Translations under genes and position numbers: made by a program
DNA from: Chloroflexota bacterium
GTDB lineage: Bacteria > Chloroflexota > Anaerolineae > B4-G1
Direction of reading: 5' to 3'
Length of the DNA stretch: 13,446 nucleotides
Assembly (NCBI GenBank): GCA_011046405.1
Contig: DSAR01000183.1
Location: 1-13,446, forward strand
The notes under the pieces: model-generated
Databases searched by the model: none
Told to the model about the DNA's origin: nothing
The model's input: the letters and a program-made list of their open reading frames with translations, nothing else
Shown: positions 1 to 5,788 of the stretch, piece by piece
Position numbering within the stretch: position 1 is the stretch's first letter
Layout of the letters: the number at the start of each line of letters is the position of its first letter

Positions 1-439
1 GAATCCCCGTATTCATATAGGCGCCGTTGTCGTAACAGACGTAGAGGAACTGGTGCCCGCGCTCCACGGCGCCAGAGAGCGCCTGAAGGCCGATGTCATA
101 GGTGCCGCCGTCGCCGCCGTAGGCGATGAACTTGACGTTCTGTTCGGGGATCTTCCCCTGTCGCACCAGGCTGCGGTAGGCCGCCTCGACGCCGCTGATG
201 GTCGAGGCGGCGTTCTCGAAGGCGTTGTGAATCCAGGGCACACGCCAGGCGGTGTAAGGATAGATCGTCGTCGCCACTTCCAGGCAGCCGGTCGCGTTGG
301 CGATCACCACCGGATCGTCAATCGCCGCCATCATCTGCCGCACCACGATGGGCGCGCCGCATCCGGCGCACAGGCGCTGCCCCGGGGCCAATCGTTCCGG
401 TTGTTTCATCAATTCTTTGGGTATTAGTTTTGTCGCCAT
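1..439 (-). CDS. porB: Pyruvate:ferredoxin oxidoreductase beta subunit (partial, C-terminus outside window)
   Basis: This is the thiamine-pyrophosphate (TPP) binding subunit of the four-subunit 2-oxoacid:ferredoxin oxidoreductase, which turns pyruvate and CoA into acetyl-CoA and CO2 with reduction of ferredoxin in the cytoplasm. The visible 146 residues begin with ATG at 439, preceded by GGGAG seven bases upstream. C24 and C27 (LCAGCGAP) and C52 (ATGCLE) are the first three ligands of the subunit's 4Fe-4S cluster; the fourth would lie beyond the edge. GGDGGTYDIG (108-117) is the TPP/Mg binding motif, and YDNGAYMNTG (136-145) carries the conserved Asn of the same site. Four bases separate it from porA, so it is the last gene of the operon seen here. 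The family is normally about 290-330 residues, so roughly half is missing. Specificity for pyruvate rather than another 2-oxoacid is inferred from the similarity pattern. Confidence 0.93.
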   Translation of the reverse strand, partial: MATKLIPKELMKQPERLAPGQRLCAGCGAPIVVRQMMAAIDDPVVIANATGCLEVATTIYPYTAWRVPWIHNAFENAASTISGVEAAYRSLVRQGKIPEQNVKFIAYGGDGGTYDIGLQALSGAVERGHQFLYVCYDNGAYMNTGI

Positions 440-443
440 TATC

Positions 444-1631
444 TCACTCCCGTACACTCAAATACGTGACCACGCGATCCAACTCGCCGGTCTCGGCCAC
501 GTTCAGCATATCCCGGTAGACCGATTCGATTTCTCCCGGCAGGATGTCGCGCCCGCCCAGGCCATACACGTAATCGGCGACGGGCAAACGCACGCCGTGA
601 ACAGTCAGGGCGGTTACGATCTCCAAAAACAGGGGACCAACGTTATTCATCGCGCCGAAGGAAATCGAGCGATCCATCACGGCCACAGCCTTGAGATGGC
701 TCAACGCTTTCACGATCTCCTTGGCCGGGAAGGGGCGGAAGAGGCGCAACTTGAGCATCCCGGCCTTTACTCCCTGATCCCGCAGTTGATCGACGACAGA
801 CTTCGTCGTCCCGGCCGTCGAATTGGCTACGACGATGGCGACGTCGGCGTCGTCCAGGCGGTAGCCCTCGAACAGGCCGTAGTTGCGGCCGAATTTCTCG
901 TTGAATTCCGCCGCCACGTCCAGCACGACCTGTTGGGCGTTTTCTATCGCCTCGACCTGTTGCCGCTTATGCTCGTAGTAGTAGTCGTAGAAATCGAGCG
1001 GCCCGTAGGTCTTGGGATTCTCCAGGTCTAGCAGCGACCATTTGGCATTGTAATCGCCAACAAATGCTTTGACGGCGGAGTCGTCGTAGATTTCCACCCG
1101 TTCCATCCCGTGGCTGGTGATAAAGCCATCCTGGCAGACCGCCACAGGCAAGAGCACGTCCGGGTGCTCGCCGATACGCACGGCCTGGAACATATTGTCG
1201 TAAGCCTCTTGCCCATTCTCGGAAAACAAAATGATCCACCCGCTATCCCGTATCCCCATGACGTCGGAATGGTCACAGTGAATGTTGATCGGCGCCGAGA
1301 GGGCCCGGTTGACCAGGCTCATCACGATCGGGCAGCGATTGGAGGCCGCGATGTAGACGATCTCCCACATCAGGGCCAGGCCATTGGCCGCCGTCGCCGT
1401 CATCACCCGCGCGCCGGCAGCCGATGCGCCGACGCAGGCGCTCATCGCGCTGTGCTCGCTCTCCACCGTCACGAATTCGGTATCGACCAATCCATCGGCG
1501 ACGAACTCGGAGAATTTCTGCACCGTCGAGGTCTGGGGTGTGATGGGATAAGCAGCGACGACGTCGGGATTGATCTGGCGCATCGCCGTGGCGACCGCCT
1601 CATTTCCAGCCAAAGCTTCAAATGTGCTCAT
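444..1631 (-). CDS. porA: Pyruvate:ferredoxin oxidoreductase alpha subunit
   Basis: This subunit, with PorB, forms the active site of pyruvate:ferredoxin oxidoreductase. The 395 residues match the usual length of the separate alpha subunit. AAYPITPQTSTVQ (26-38) is the family's N-terminal signature, whose Thr contacts substrate. VESEHSAMSACVGASAAGARVMTAT-type sequence (56-80) and LVNRALSAPINIHCDHSD (106-123) are equally typical. The reading frame is open up to 1757, but the start is set at ATG 1631 because the extra 42 residues overlap porD and look unlike the family, whereas MSTFEALAGNEAVA is the expected N-terminus. An AAGGTG element lies about eight bases upstream. The porD stop and this start overlap by one base (TGATG), so translation is probably coupled. 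Activity on branched or aromatic 2-oxoacids cannot be excluded from sequence alone. Confidence 0.93.
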   Translation of the reverse strand: MSTFEALAGNEAVATAMRQINPDVVAAYPITPQTSTVQKFSEFVADGLVDTEFVTVESEHSAMSACVGASAAGARVMTATAANGLALMWEIVYIAASNRCPIVMSLVNRALSAPINIHCDHSDVMGIRDSGWIILFSENGQEAYDNMFQAVRIGEHPDVLLPVAVCQDGFITSHGMERVEIYDDSAVKAFVGDYNAKWSLLDLENPKTYGPLDFYDYYYEHKRQQVEAIENAQQVVLDVAAEFNEKFGRNYGLFEGYRLDDADVAIVVANSTAGTTKSVVDQLRDQGVKAGMLKLRLFRPFPAKEIVKALSHLKAVAVMDRSISFGAMNNVGPLFLEIVTALTVHGVRLPVADYVYGLGGRDILPGEIESVYRDMLNVAETGELDRVVTYLSVRE

Positions 1632-1981
1632 CACTCTTGCACCTTTCCTTCTTCGATTATGCGAATACACAGGCGGGGATCGTCTCGGTCTAGCTCCTCT
1701 CCCGCCTTCTTGATGACCTTGGCGTTCACAGGGCAAATGGCAGCGCAGATGCCGCACCCCTTGCAGTGATCCAGGTCAAAGCCGATCATTTTCTCATTCT
1801 CTTTGTCCACTAAAATGCTGGAATCCGGACAAAACAGCCAGCATTGGAAACAGTGAGTGCAATCCGCCTCCCCGTGAACGGGGCGAAAAGCCCGCCAATC
1901 GCCAGTGCGATATTCCACAGCATTCCCCGCATCCAGAATCATTCCCCCGATGGGAATGTCTCGCCATCCTTTCTGTTCCAT
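1631..1981 (-). CDS. porD: Pyruvate:ferredoxin oxidoreductase delta subunit, 2x[4Fe-4S] ferredoxin-like
   Basis: This is the small electron-transfer subunit that carries electrons from the TPP site of PorAB to soluble ferredoxin. In 116 residues it holds two CxxCxxCxxxCP motifs: C41-C44-C47-C51 (CTHCFQCWLFCP) and C73-C76-C79-C83 (CKGCGICAAICP), each binding one 4Fe-4S cluster. The N-terminal extension with the AVEYRTGDWRAFRP segment (21-34) is typical of PorD rather than of free ferredoxins. The ATG at 1981 is preceded by AGGAG six bases away, and nine bases separate it from the porC stop. Its 3' end overlaps the porA start by one base. All eight cluster cysteines are present, so it should be functional. 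Confidence 0.94.
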   Translation of the reverse strand: MEQKGWRDIPIGGMILDAGNAVEYRTGDWRAFRPVHGEADCTHCFQCWLFCPDSSILVDKENEKMIGFDLDHCKGCGICAAICPVNAKVIKKAGEELDRDDPRLCIRIIEEGKVQE

Positions 1982-1990
1982 CGTATTCTC

Positions 1991-2563
1991 CTAACCCTCT
2001 TGAACTTCTTTGGCGGCTCGTTTCAACGCCCTGATGTTGGCGTCGACCGCCTCCTTCGAGATCTTCTTCTTGAACCAGTCGCTCAACTGCTCCGACAAGT
2101 CGTCAATACCAAAAAGCTCCGTCGCCCGGGCAAAGGCGCCCAGCATCGGCGTGTTGGTAATCTCCCGGCCCATCTCCTCGATGGCAATGTGACTGGCGTC
2201 CACGGTGAAGACTTTGCCCTGATCGAAGCCGGTGATGTCACGCACTTCGGCCGGGCTCATCGACGTGTTAACCAGCAACACGCCGTCTTCATCGAGACCC
2301 TCAGTGACCGCCACCGTTCCCAGCAGCGTGGGATCGAGCACCAGCACCACGTCTGGTTCTTCGATCTGAGAGTGGATGTGGATCGGGTTTGGACTCAGTC
2401 GGGTGAAGGCGCGAATCGGCGCCCCCATCCGTTCCGGCCCGTAGTCGGGGAAAGCCTGGAAATACTGTCCAGTGCCCAGAGCGGTCTCGGCCAACAGCTT
2501 CCCGGCCGTGACCACGCCCTGTCCCCCTCGACCATGCCACCGGATTTCGGTCAATTCTGACAT
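1991..2563 (-). CDS. porC: Pyruvate:ferredoxin oxidoreductase gamma subunit
   Basis: This is the gamma subunit of the 2-oxoacid:ferredoxin oxidoreductase, thought to bind CoA and complete the four-part complex. The 190 residues start with MSELTEIRWHGRGGQG, where GRGGQG (11-16) is the family hallmark, followed by FPDYGPERMGAPI (38-50) and NTPMLGAF near residue 147. The frame extends to a TTG at 2581, but GGAAGGAG lies seven bases before ATG 2563 and inside that extension, so ATG 2563 is the start. It is the first gene of porC-porD-porA-porB on the minus strand. A 217-base gap separates it from the phosphatase gene upstream, which suggests its own promoter. Confidence 0.92.
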   Translation of the reverse strand: MSELTEIRWHGRGGQGVVTAGKLLAETALGTGQYFQAFPDYGPERMGAPIRAFTRLSPNPIHIHSQIEEPDVVLVLDPTLLGTVAVTEGLDEDGVLLVNTSMSPAEVRDITGFDQGKVFTVDASHIAIEEMGREITNTPMLGAFARATELFGIDDLSEQLSDWFKKKISKEAVDANIRALKRAAKEVQEG

Positions 2564-2625
2564 CGTGTCACTCCTTCCCAAAATGAAATGAAAGTCTTAA
2601 CGTCTAAAAATCGTATACACACAGA

Positions 2626-2654
2626 GTTATAGCTCCAAGTATTTATTTTGCCAC
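2626..2654 (-). promoter_or_regulatory. Candidate sigma-70-like promoter of the por operon
   Basis: On the minus strand a -10 box TATAAC (5/6 to consensus, 2626-2631) and a -35 box GTGGCA (4/6, 2649-2654) are 17 bases apart. Transcription would begin near 2619, giving a leader of about 55 bases ending at the strong ribosome binding site of porC. The region is AT-rich compared with its surroundings. A competing pair (TTGGAG/TATACG with a 15-base spacer, slightly downstream) is less well spaced. The assignment is pattern matching only. Confidence 0.35.
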
Positions 2655-2696
2655 AAAACGACGCTTTTCGCCAGTGAGAAAGGCGCCAATTTGAAC

Positions 2697-2710
2697 GTGA
2701 CATTCGTCAC
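2697..2710. promoter_or_regulatory. CRP/FNR-like dyad upstream of the por operon
   Basis: GTGACATTCGTCAC is a perfect 5+5 inverted repeat with a 4-base spacer, and it also fits the GTGA-N6-TCAC core recognised by CRP/FNR-superfamily regulators. Its centre lies about 84 bases upstream of the inferred por start point, a position compatible with an activator. Redox or carbon control of por by such a factor would make sense, but no regulator gene is present and a 10-bp dyad can arise by chance. Confidence 0.3.
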
Positions 2711-2721
2711 TTATTCGACGG

Positions 2722-2780
2722 GAGGATTGGCCCTGCCTCAACGCGCTTTCACGGCGATCGCCTACTACGAACCAATCCTC
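2722..2780. repeat. Long-spaced inverted repeat with central palindrome after the phosphatase gene
   Basis: GAGGATTGG (2722-2730) and CCAATCCTC (2772-2780) are a perfect 9-bp inverted pair 41 bases apart. Between them lies the 10-bp palindrome GGCGATCGCC (2753-2762). The right arm abuts the stop codon of the phosphatase gene (TGA at 2783-2781). As RNA on the minus strand this would be a branched 3' structure, possibly an mRNA end or processing site. There is no T-run after it, so it is not called an intrinsic terminator. Confidence 0.4.
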
Positions 2781-3596
2781 TCAAGCATCGGGCCGGGGCG
2801 CGGACGCTCCCTCGCGGATGACGCACAACATCTCCTCGTGGAGACGCCCGTTGGAGACAACGATGTGTTCCCCCGAGAGATAATCCGCCCCGCCGTCGAA
2901 ATCGGTAACCCGCCCGCCAGCCTCTTGCACCAGCAAAAGGCCCGCCGCCACGTCCCACGGTTTCAGGCGAATCTCCCAGAAGCCGTCGAGCCGCCCGCAG
3001 GCGACGTAGGCCAGGTCGAGCACGGCCGCGCCGGCCCGGCGCACCCCCTGGCTGCGCTGGAGGAAGTGATCCAGGCGCGCGACGTTGTTGTCGGCGGCCG
3101 TGCGGCGGTCGTAGGGGAAACCGGTCGCCAGGAATCCATCCGCCAGGCGCTCGACCCCGGTGACGGTGATGGGCTGTCCATTCAGCCACGCGCCGCCGCC
3201 CGCCGTCGCCGCAAACGTCTCGTCCCGCAGGGGATCGTAGGCGACGCCGACGACCGGGCGCCCATCCTCGAGTAGCGCCAGAGAGATCGCCACGTGCGGG
3301 AATCCGTGGGCGAAGTTGTTGGTGCCATCCAGCGGGTCGATCAACCAGATAGGCGGTCCCGACGCGCGCCAATCATCCCCGCCACCCTCTTCCGCCAGGA
3401 TGCGATGGTTGGGGAAAGCGTCGCGCAAGCGGGAGACGATGCGCGCTTCGGCCGCCTCGTCCGTCTCGGTGACGGGATTGACGGCGCCTTTCAGGCCAAC
3501 GTGTGAAAGCGCCTGCCGGGGAAAGGCATCCCGCACGATCTCGCCGGCCTCGCGGGCGATGGAGACGGCGGTTTGGAGCACGACCGCGTACTTCAC
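2781..3596 (-). CDS. Inositol monophosphatase family phosphatase
   Basis: This is a Mg-dependent, Li-sensitive-type phosphatase of the inositol monophosphatase (SuhB/ImpA) family, which hydrolyses inositol-1-phosphate or related sugar or nucleotide monophosphates in the cytoplasm. The 271 residues have the family's usual length and all metal-site motifs: AEEGG with E70, WLIDPLDGTNNF (84-95; D87, D90), and KPWDVAAGLLLVQEAGG (212-228; D215). The start is GTG at 3596, overlapping the upstream stop as GTGA and preceded by AAAGGAG, so translation is coupled to the amidohydrolase gene. Substrate cannot be told from sequence: inositol-1-phosphate, fructose-1,6-bisphosphate and 3'-phosphoadenosine-5'-phosphate are all possible in this superfamily. 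Coupling to a nitrilase-family gene hints at a shared salvage or repair role but does not prove it. Confidence 0.9.
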   Translation of the reverse strand: MKYAVVLQTAVSIAREAGEIVRDAFPRQALSHVGLKGAVNPVTETDEAAEARIVSRLRDAFPNHRILAEEGGGDDWRASGPPIWLIDPLDGTNNFAHGFPHVAISLALLEDGRPVVGVAYDPLRDETFAATAGGGAWLNGQPITVTGVERLADGFLATGFPYDRRTAADNNVARLDHFLQRSQGVRRAGAAVLDLAYVACGRLDGFWEIRLKPWDVAAGLLLVQEAGGRVTDFDGGADYLSGEHIVVSNGRLHEEMLCVIREGASAPRPDA

Positions 3597-4444
3597 GCCG
3601 ACTCCTTTGAAGACGATGGCATTTCCATCGACTCGACCCGGTAGGCGTCGGGCCGCCGGTCCTCGTAGACGGTGAGGTAGCGGCGGGCCTTGCGCATCTC
3701 TTTCAGATCAACCTGGGTGACGAGGAGTTGCACGTCATCGTTCCCCTCGACCAAGACGTTGCCCCATGGATCCACCACGCAGGAGCGGCCAGGGAACTCG
3801 GTCTGCCCATCGTCGCCGACCCGGTTGCAGGCTGCGACGAAGAGCTCGTTCTCCGTGGCCCGGGCGCGGGCCAGGAGGAACCAGGCATCGACGCGCGGGA
3901 TCGGCCATTGGGCCGGGACGAGAAAGAGCACCGCCCCCGCCAGCGCCATCGCGCGGAAGATCTCCGGGAAGCGCATGTCGTAGCAGATCGCCAGCCCGAC
4001 CGGCCCCCAAGGTGTGGGACAGAGCGTCGCGTGGTCGCCGGGATACAGGTAAAGATGCTCTTGCATCAACCGGAAAAGGTGCACCTTGCGATAAGATCCC
4101 AGCAGCATCCCGTCCGGGGAGTAAAGGACGGCGGTATTCGAGACGCCGTGCGCGTGGCTCTCCAGCAGTGACCCGGAGACGTAAAGACCGAATTCCCGCG
4201 CCATATGGGCCATATGGGCGAACCCGCCCTGGCCCAACGGGTCGGCCCACTCGTCGCCGCGCTCTAGATCATAGCCGTGGAGCCACAATTCGGGCAACAG
4301 GAAAAAATCGGCGCCGACGTCCCGGGCCTGGGCGGCAAACGCCCGGGCTTGGGCCAGGTTGTCCTCCGGCCGGGCGACCGGCACGTCCATTTGCGCAAGG
4401 GCGATAGAGAGCGTCTCCGACTGCGTCTCTGATTCCGAATGCAT
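3593..4444 (-). CDS. Carbon-nitrogen hydrolase (nitrilase superfamily amidohydrolase)
   Basis: This cytoplasmic enzyme of the nitrilase superfamily hydrolyses or condenses non-peptide C-N bonds with a Glu-Lys-Cys triad. The triad is complete in the 283-residue product: E52 in LLPELWLHGY, K120 in SYRKVHLF, and C154 in LAICYDMRFPE. The length and the CYDMRFPE and RKVHLF motifs resemble the omega-amidase/NIT and related amidase branches more than true nitrilases, but the exact substrate is not decidable. ATG at 4444 follows GGAGG by six bases. Its 3' end overlaps the phosphatase start by four bases (GTGA). Its upstream region is interrupted by the MITE-like element ending 27 bases before the start codon, so its promoter may be altered or supplied by that element. 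Confidence 0.88.
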   Translation of the reverse strand: MHSESETQSETLSIALAQMDVPVARPEDNLAQARAFAAQARDVGADFFLLPELWLHGYDLERGDEWADPLGQGGFAHMAHMAREFGLYVSGSLLESHAHGVSNTAVLYSPDGMLLGSYRKVHLFRLMQEHLYLYPGDHATLCPTPWGPVGLAICYDMRFPEIFRAMALAGAVLFLVPAQWPIPRVDAWFLLARARATENELFVAACNRVGDDGQTEFPGRSCVVDPWGNVLVEGNDDVQLLVTQVDLKEMRKARRYLTVYEDRRPDAYRVESMEMPSSSKESA

Positions 4445-4462
4445 AAACGACCTCCATCCTTA

Positions 4463-4588
4463 TACAAATTGTATCTTCTCAATAAGTTGGGGAGCTGTGG
4501 CCGGTCTCCCGACCGAGCCACAGCGGGCACGGTCAGGAGACCGGCCCGAGCGAGTTTGCCCCGGTTTATTGAGATGATACTACAAATT
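4463..4588. mobile_element. MITE-like element (110 bp, 4471-4580) with 8-bp target duplication
   Basis: The element runs from GTATCTTCTCAATAA (4471-4485) to TTATTGAGATGATAC (4566-4580). These ends are inverted repeats with 14 of 15 positions matching; allowing three more mismatches and including the inner GGGG/CCCC, 18 of 22 match. It is flanked on both sides by the direct repeat TACAAATT (4463-4470 and 4581-4588), as expected of an 8-bp target-site duplication. The core has no coding capacity but strong hairpins: GCTGTGGCCGGTC paired with GACCG-a-GCCACAGC (4494-4524), and the competing 11-bp pair GGCCGGTCTCC/GGAGACCGGCC (4499-4509/4536-4546). It sits one base beyond the stop codon of the thioredoxin gene, between that gene and the amidohydrolase. 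Several insertion-sequence families make 8-bp duplications; I cannot name the parent. Confidence 0.82.
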
Positions 4589-4589
4589 C

Positions 4590-5072
4590 TTACTCTAACA
4601 CCTGCTGCAACTTATCAAGCAATGCATCGGGAGCACCGAAAACGTGGTGCGCTTCGCCGGCCCGATCGACGATCAGCATATGGGGAATGGCCTGCACGCC
4701 ATACGCCTTGGAGACTTTATCGCTGTTGTCGAACAAGACGATGAAGGTATAACCATTCTCGGACATAAAACTCGCTACATCCTCTGGTTTCTCGCCCATA
4801 TTGATGGCGAGCACGGTTATATCTTCATATTGCTCGTGTAGCTTTTGCAAGTGAGGCATCCCATCGACGCAGGGCTTGCACCAGGTCGTCCAAAAGTCCA
4901 ATATCACGACTTGATCTTGAAAATCACTCAGCGTGATCGCCTCCCCAGAGAGGCTGTTCAAGGTAAAATCGGGGGCCTGCCCGGATGTAACGGTCTGGGT
5001 CGAGATGCAGCCGACCCAGGTCAGGATAAGCAGGGAAATCAACGTCGCCGCCAGATATTTCTTCAGGAGCAT
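4590..5072 (-). CDS. TlpA/ResA-like thioredoxin-fold lipoprotein
   Basis: This is a membrane-anchored thiol:disulfide oxidoreductase acting outside the cytoplasmic membrane. The 160-residue product begins with MLLKKYL and a hydrophobic stretch (8-20), followed by a lipobox-like WVGC with C22 as the likely lipidated cysteine. The mature part carries a TlpA/AhpC-TSA-type thioredoxin fold: APDFTLNSLSG (33-43), the active site W64-CKPC-68, and the cis-proline loop AIPHMLIVD (128-136). This family reduces apocytochrome c or other exported proteins, or detoxifies peroxides; no cytochrome maturation genes are nearby to decide. ATG 5072 follows AAAGGAG by about six bases. It has its own promoter and a structured leader. 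The MITE-like element begins just after its stop codon. Confidence 0.9.
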   Translation of the reverse strand: MLLKKYLAATLISLLILTWVGCISTQTVTSGQAPDFTLNSLSGEAITLSDFQDQVVILDFWTTWCKPCVDGMPHLQKLHEQYEDITVLAINMGEKPEDVASFMSENGYTFIVLFDNSDKVSKAYGVQAIPHMLIVDRAGEAHHVFGAPDALLDKLQQVLE

Positions 5073-5222
5073 CGACTACTCCTTTCACCTCTGTATTTTA
5101 CCGGAATTTTCCAGGATCAGTTGCCGGGACGCATCCCCAGCAACGCTTGCACTTTCTTCAACGTCCCTCTCGGTCACCAGAGAGTCCGCGATCGCTCGTC
5201 CCACGTTGGTGAGGTGACCGTG
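5073..5222 (-). promoter_or_regulatory. Structured 5' leader of the thioredoxin gene
   Basis: The inferred transcript starts near 5221 and runs about 150 bases to the start codon. Its very 5' end can pair CGGTCACC with GGTGACCG (plus-strand 5213-5220 and 5171-5178), closing a 50-base stem-loop that itself contains the palindrome GCGATCGC (5188-5195). A second, uninterrupted 10-bp stem with a 5-base loop lies at 5120-5144 (GTTGC...GCAAC arms). The CGTCCC in that stem is also complementary to two GGGACG stretches upstream, so alternative pairings or a pseudoknot are possible. I do not recognise a known riboswitch class. It could be an mRNA-stabilising leader or a cis-regulatory RNA. Confidence 0.4.
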
Positions 5223-5227
5223 AGGGA

Positions 5228-5255
5228 ATTGTAGCACAACCCGGCGAATAGACAA
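5228..5255 (-). promoter_or_regulatory. Candidate promoter of the thioredoxin gene
   Basis: On the minus strand the -10 box TACAAT (5/6, 5228-5233) and -35 box TTGTCT (4/6, 5250-5255) are separated by 16 bases. The start point would fall at about 5221, one base before the first leader hairpin. It lies directly downstream of a minus-strand terminator, which would insulate it from upstream transcription. Confidence 0.5.
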
Positions 5256-5294
5256 GAAAAAAGAGGCGCCGGTCCTCCCGGGAGGACGTGCACC
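5256..5294 (-). terminator. Intrinsic terminator on the minus strand, no upstream gene seen
   Basis: Reading the minus strand, the 16-bp palindrome GTCCTCCCGGGAGGAC (5272-5287) forms the upper stem. Its flanks GGTGC and GCGCC (5290-5294 and 5265-5269) add a five-pair lower stem with one G-U pair, and TCTTTTTTCTTG follows. This is the classic hairpin plus T-run. No minus-strand gene lies between it and 5788, so it ends either an unannotated small transcript or stray antisense transcription just before the thioredoxin promoter. Confidence 0.6.
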
Positions 5295-5388
5295 CCTGGC
5301 CTCGCCCCACGCGCTTTTACACTGGCTTCGCACCCTATCCAAAGAACCTTCTTGTTTTGTAAACGTTCGGGGGATTGAACTAACTATG

Positions 5389-5489
5389 GGACACAGATCG
5401 ACACAGATTGCACAGATTTTTTCCATCGAGTGCCAAGCAAGGCCTGCTTGATGGCCTCAATCTGTGTGAATCTGTGAAAATCTGTGTCC
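5389..5489. repeat. Fold-back repeat of CACAGATT units (101 bp)
   Basis: The left arm (5389-5418) carries three CACAGAT(T) units at about 10-base spacing. The right arm (5459-5489) carries three AATCTGTG units in the opposite sense, ending in GTGTCC against the left GGACAC. In the loop, CAAGCA and TGCTTG form a further perfect 6-bp pair around AGGCC. The whole can fold into one long imperfect hairpin. No coding potential is seen, and no clear target duplication was found at the edges. It looks like an interspersed intergenic repeat or a MITE-like relic. Confidence 0.6.
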
Positions 5490-5524
5490 AATGTTCCCCT
5501 GGCATGAACGGTCACCTTGTTTTT

Positions 5525-5543
5525 TGTGCAAGAATTTTGCACA
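5525..5543. promoter_or_regulatory. Perfect 7+7 dyad upstream of the sensor promoter
   Basis: TGTGCAA-gaatt-TTGCACA is a perfect inverted repeat with a 5-base spacer, about 70 bases upstream of the -35 box of the sensor gene. Its size suits the operator of a dimeric helix-turn-helix regulator. There is a T-run before it, not after it, on the plus strand, so it is not a plus-strand terminator, and the minus strand has A residues after it. No regulator gene is linked. Confidence 0.3.
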
Positions 5544-5611
5544 CGAGGCGACTTTATTGGTTCCGGCTCGGAAGCGCAGCGGTTTCGTCCGGGATAGCTC
5601 CCCCAGGTACA

Positions 5612-5640
5612 CTTGACTTCTGTCAAGCCTGCATTATACT
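5612..5640 (+). promoter_or_regulatory. Sigma-70-like promoter of the sensor cassette with embedded dyad
   Basis: TTGACT (5613-5618, 5/6) and TATACT (5635-5640, 5/6) are separated by 16 bases. This is the best promoter in the window and points toward the three-gene cassette, giving a leader of about 140 bases to the GTG at 5789. The -35 box is half of the perfect dyad CTTGAC-TTCT-GTCAAG (5612-5627). A protein bound there would block polymerase, so it may be a repressor operator. Confidence 0.6.
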
Positions 5641-5788
5641 CGTAAAGCGGCGGGCGCACTCTAGTACATGACGTAGACTCCTCCTGAATCGAGATAACCC
5701 CATCTTGGCCAGGGGTTGCGATCACGTCCAGGCCATACCAGATTTGTCCTGGAAAAGTCCAAATATCATCTACGAGGAAACAGCAGTC

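Noticed and set aside
2660..2685. Possible terminator hairpin (GCTTTTCGCC / GGCG) in the por upstream region
   Set aside because: The arms do not pair over more than a few bases and no T-run follows in the right place.
4471..4580. CRISPR-like or tRNA-like interpretation of the hairpin region
   Set aside because: There is no direct repeat-spacer pattern and no tRNA arms; terminal inverted repeats with a target duplication explain it better.
5336..5360. AAGAACCTTCTTG hairpin followed by TTTTG on the plus strand
   Set aside because: The loop is only two bases and no plus-strand gene lies upstream to be terminated.
5085..5426. Minus-strand 113-codon open frame upstream of the thioredoxin gene
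   Set aside because: It runs through the promoter, leader hairpins and terminator described here, has no recognisable motif, and ends at the thioredoxin ribosome binding site.
5621..5640. Divergent minus-strand promoter (TTGACA and TATAAT seen on the minus strand)
   Set aside because: Both hexamers occur on the minus strand but in the wrong order; they arise because the plus-strand -35 lies in a palindrome and the -10 is self-complementary. No partner box lies at 15-19 bases.
5384..5725. Minus-strand 113-codon open frame in the divergent region
   Set aside because: It is made largely of the fold-back repeat and lacks a domain or a clear protein-like composition.
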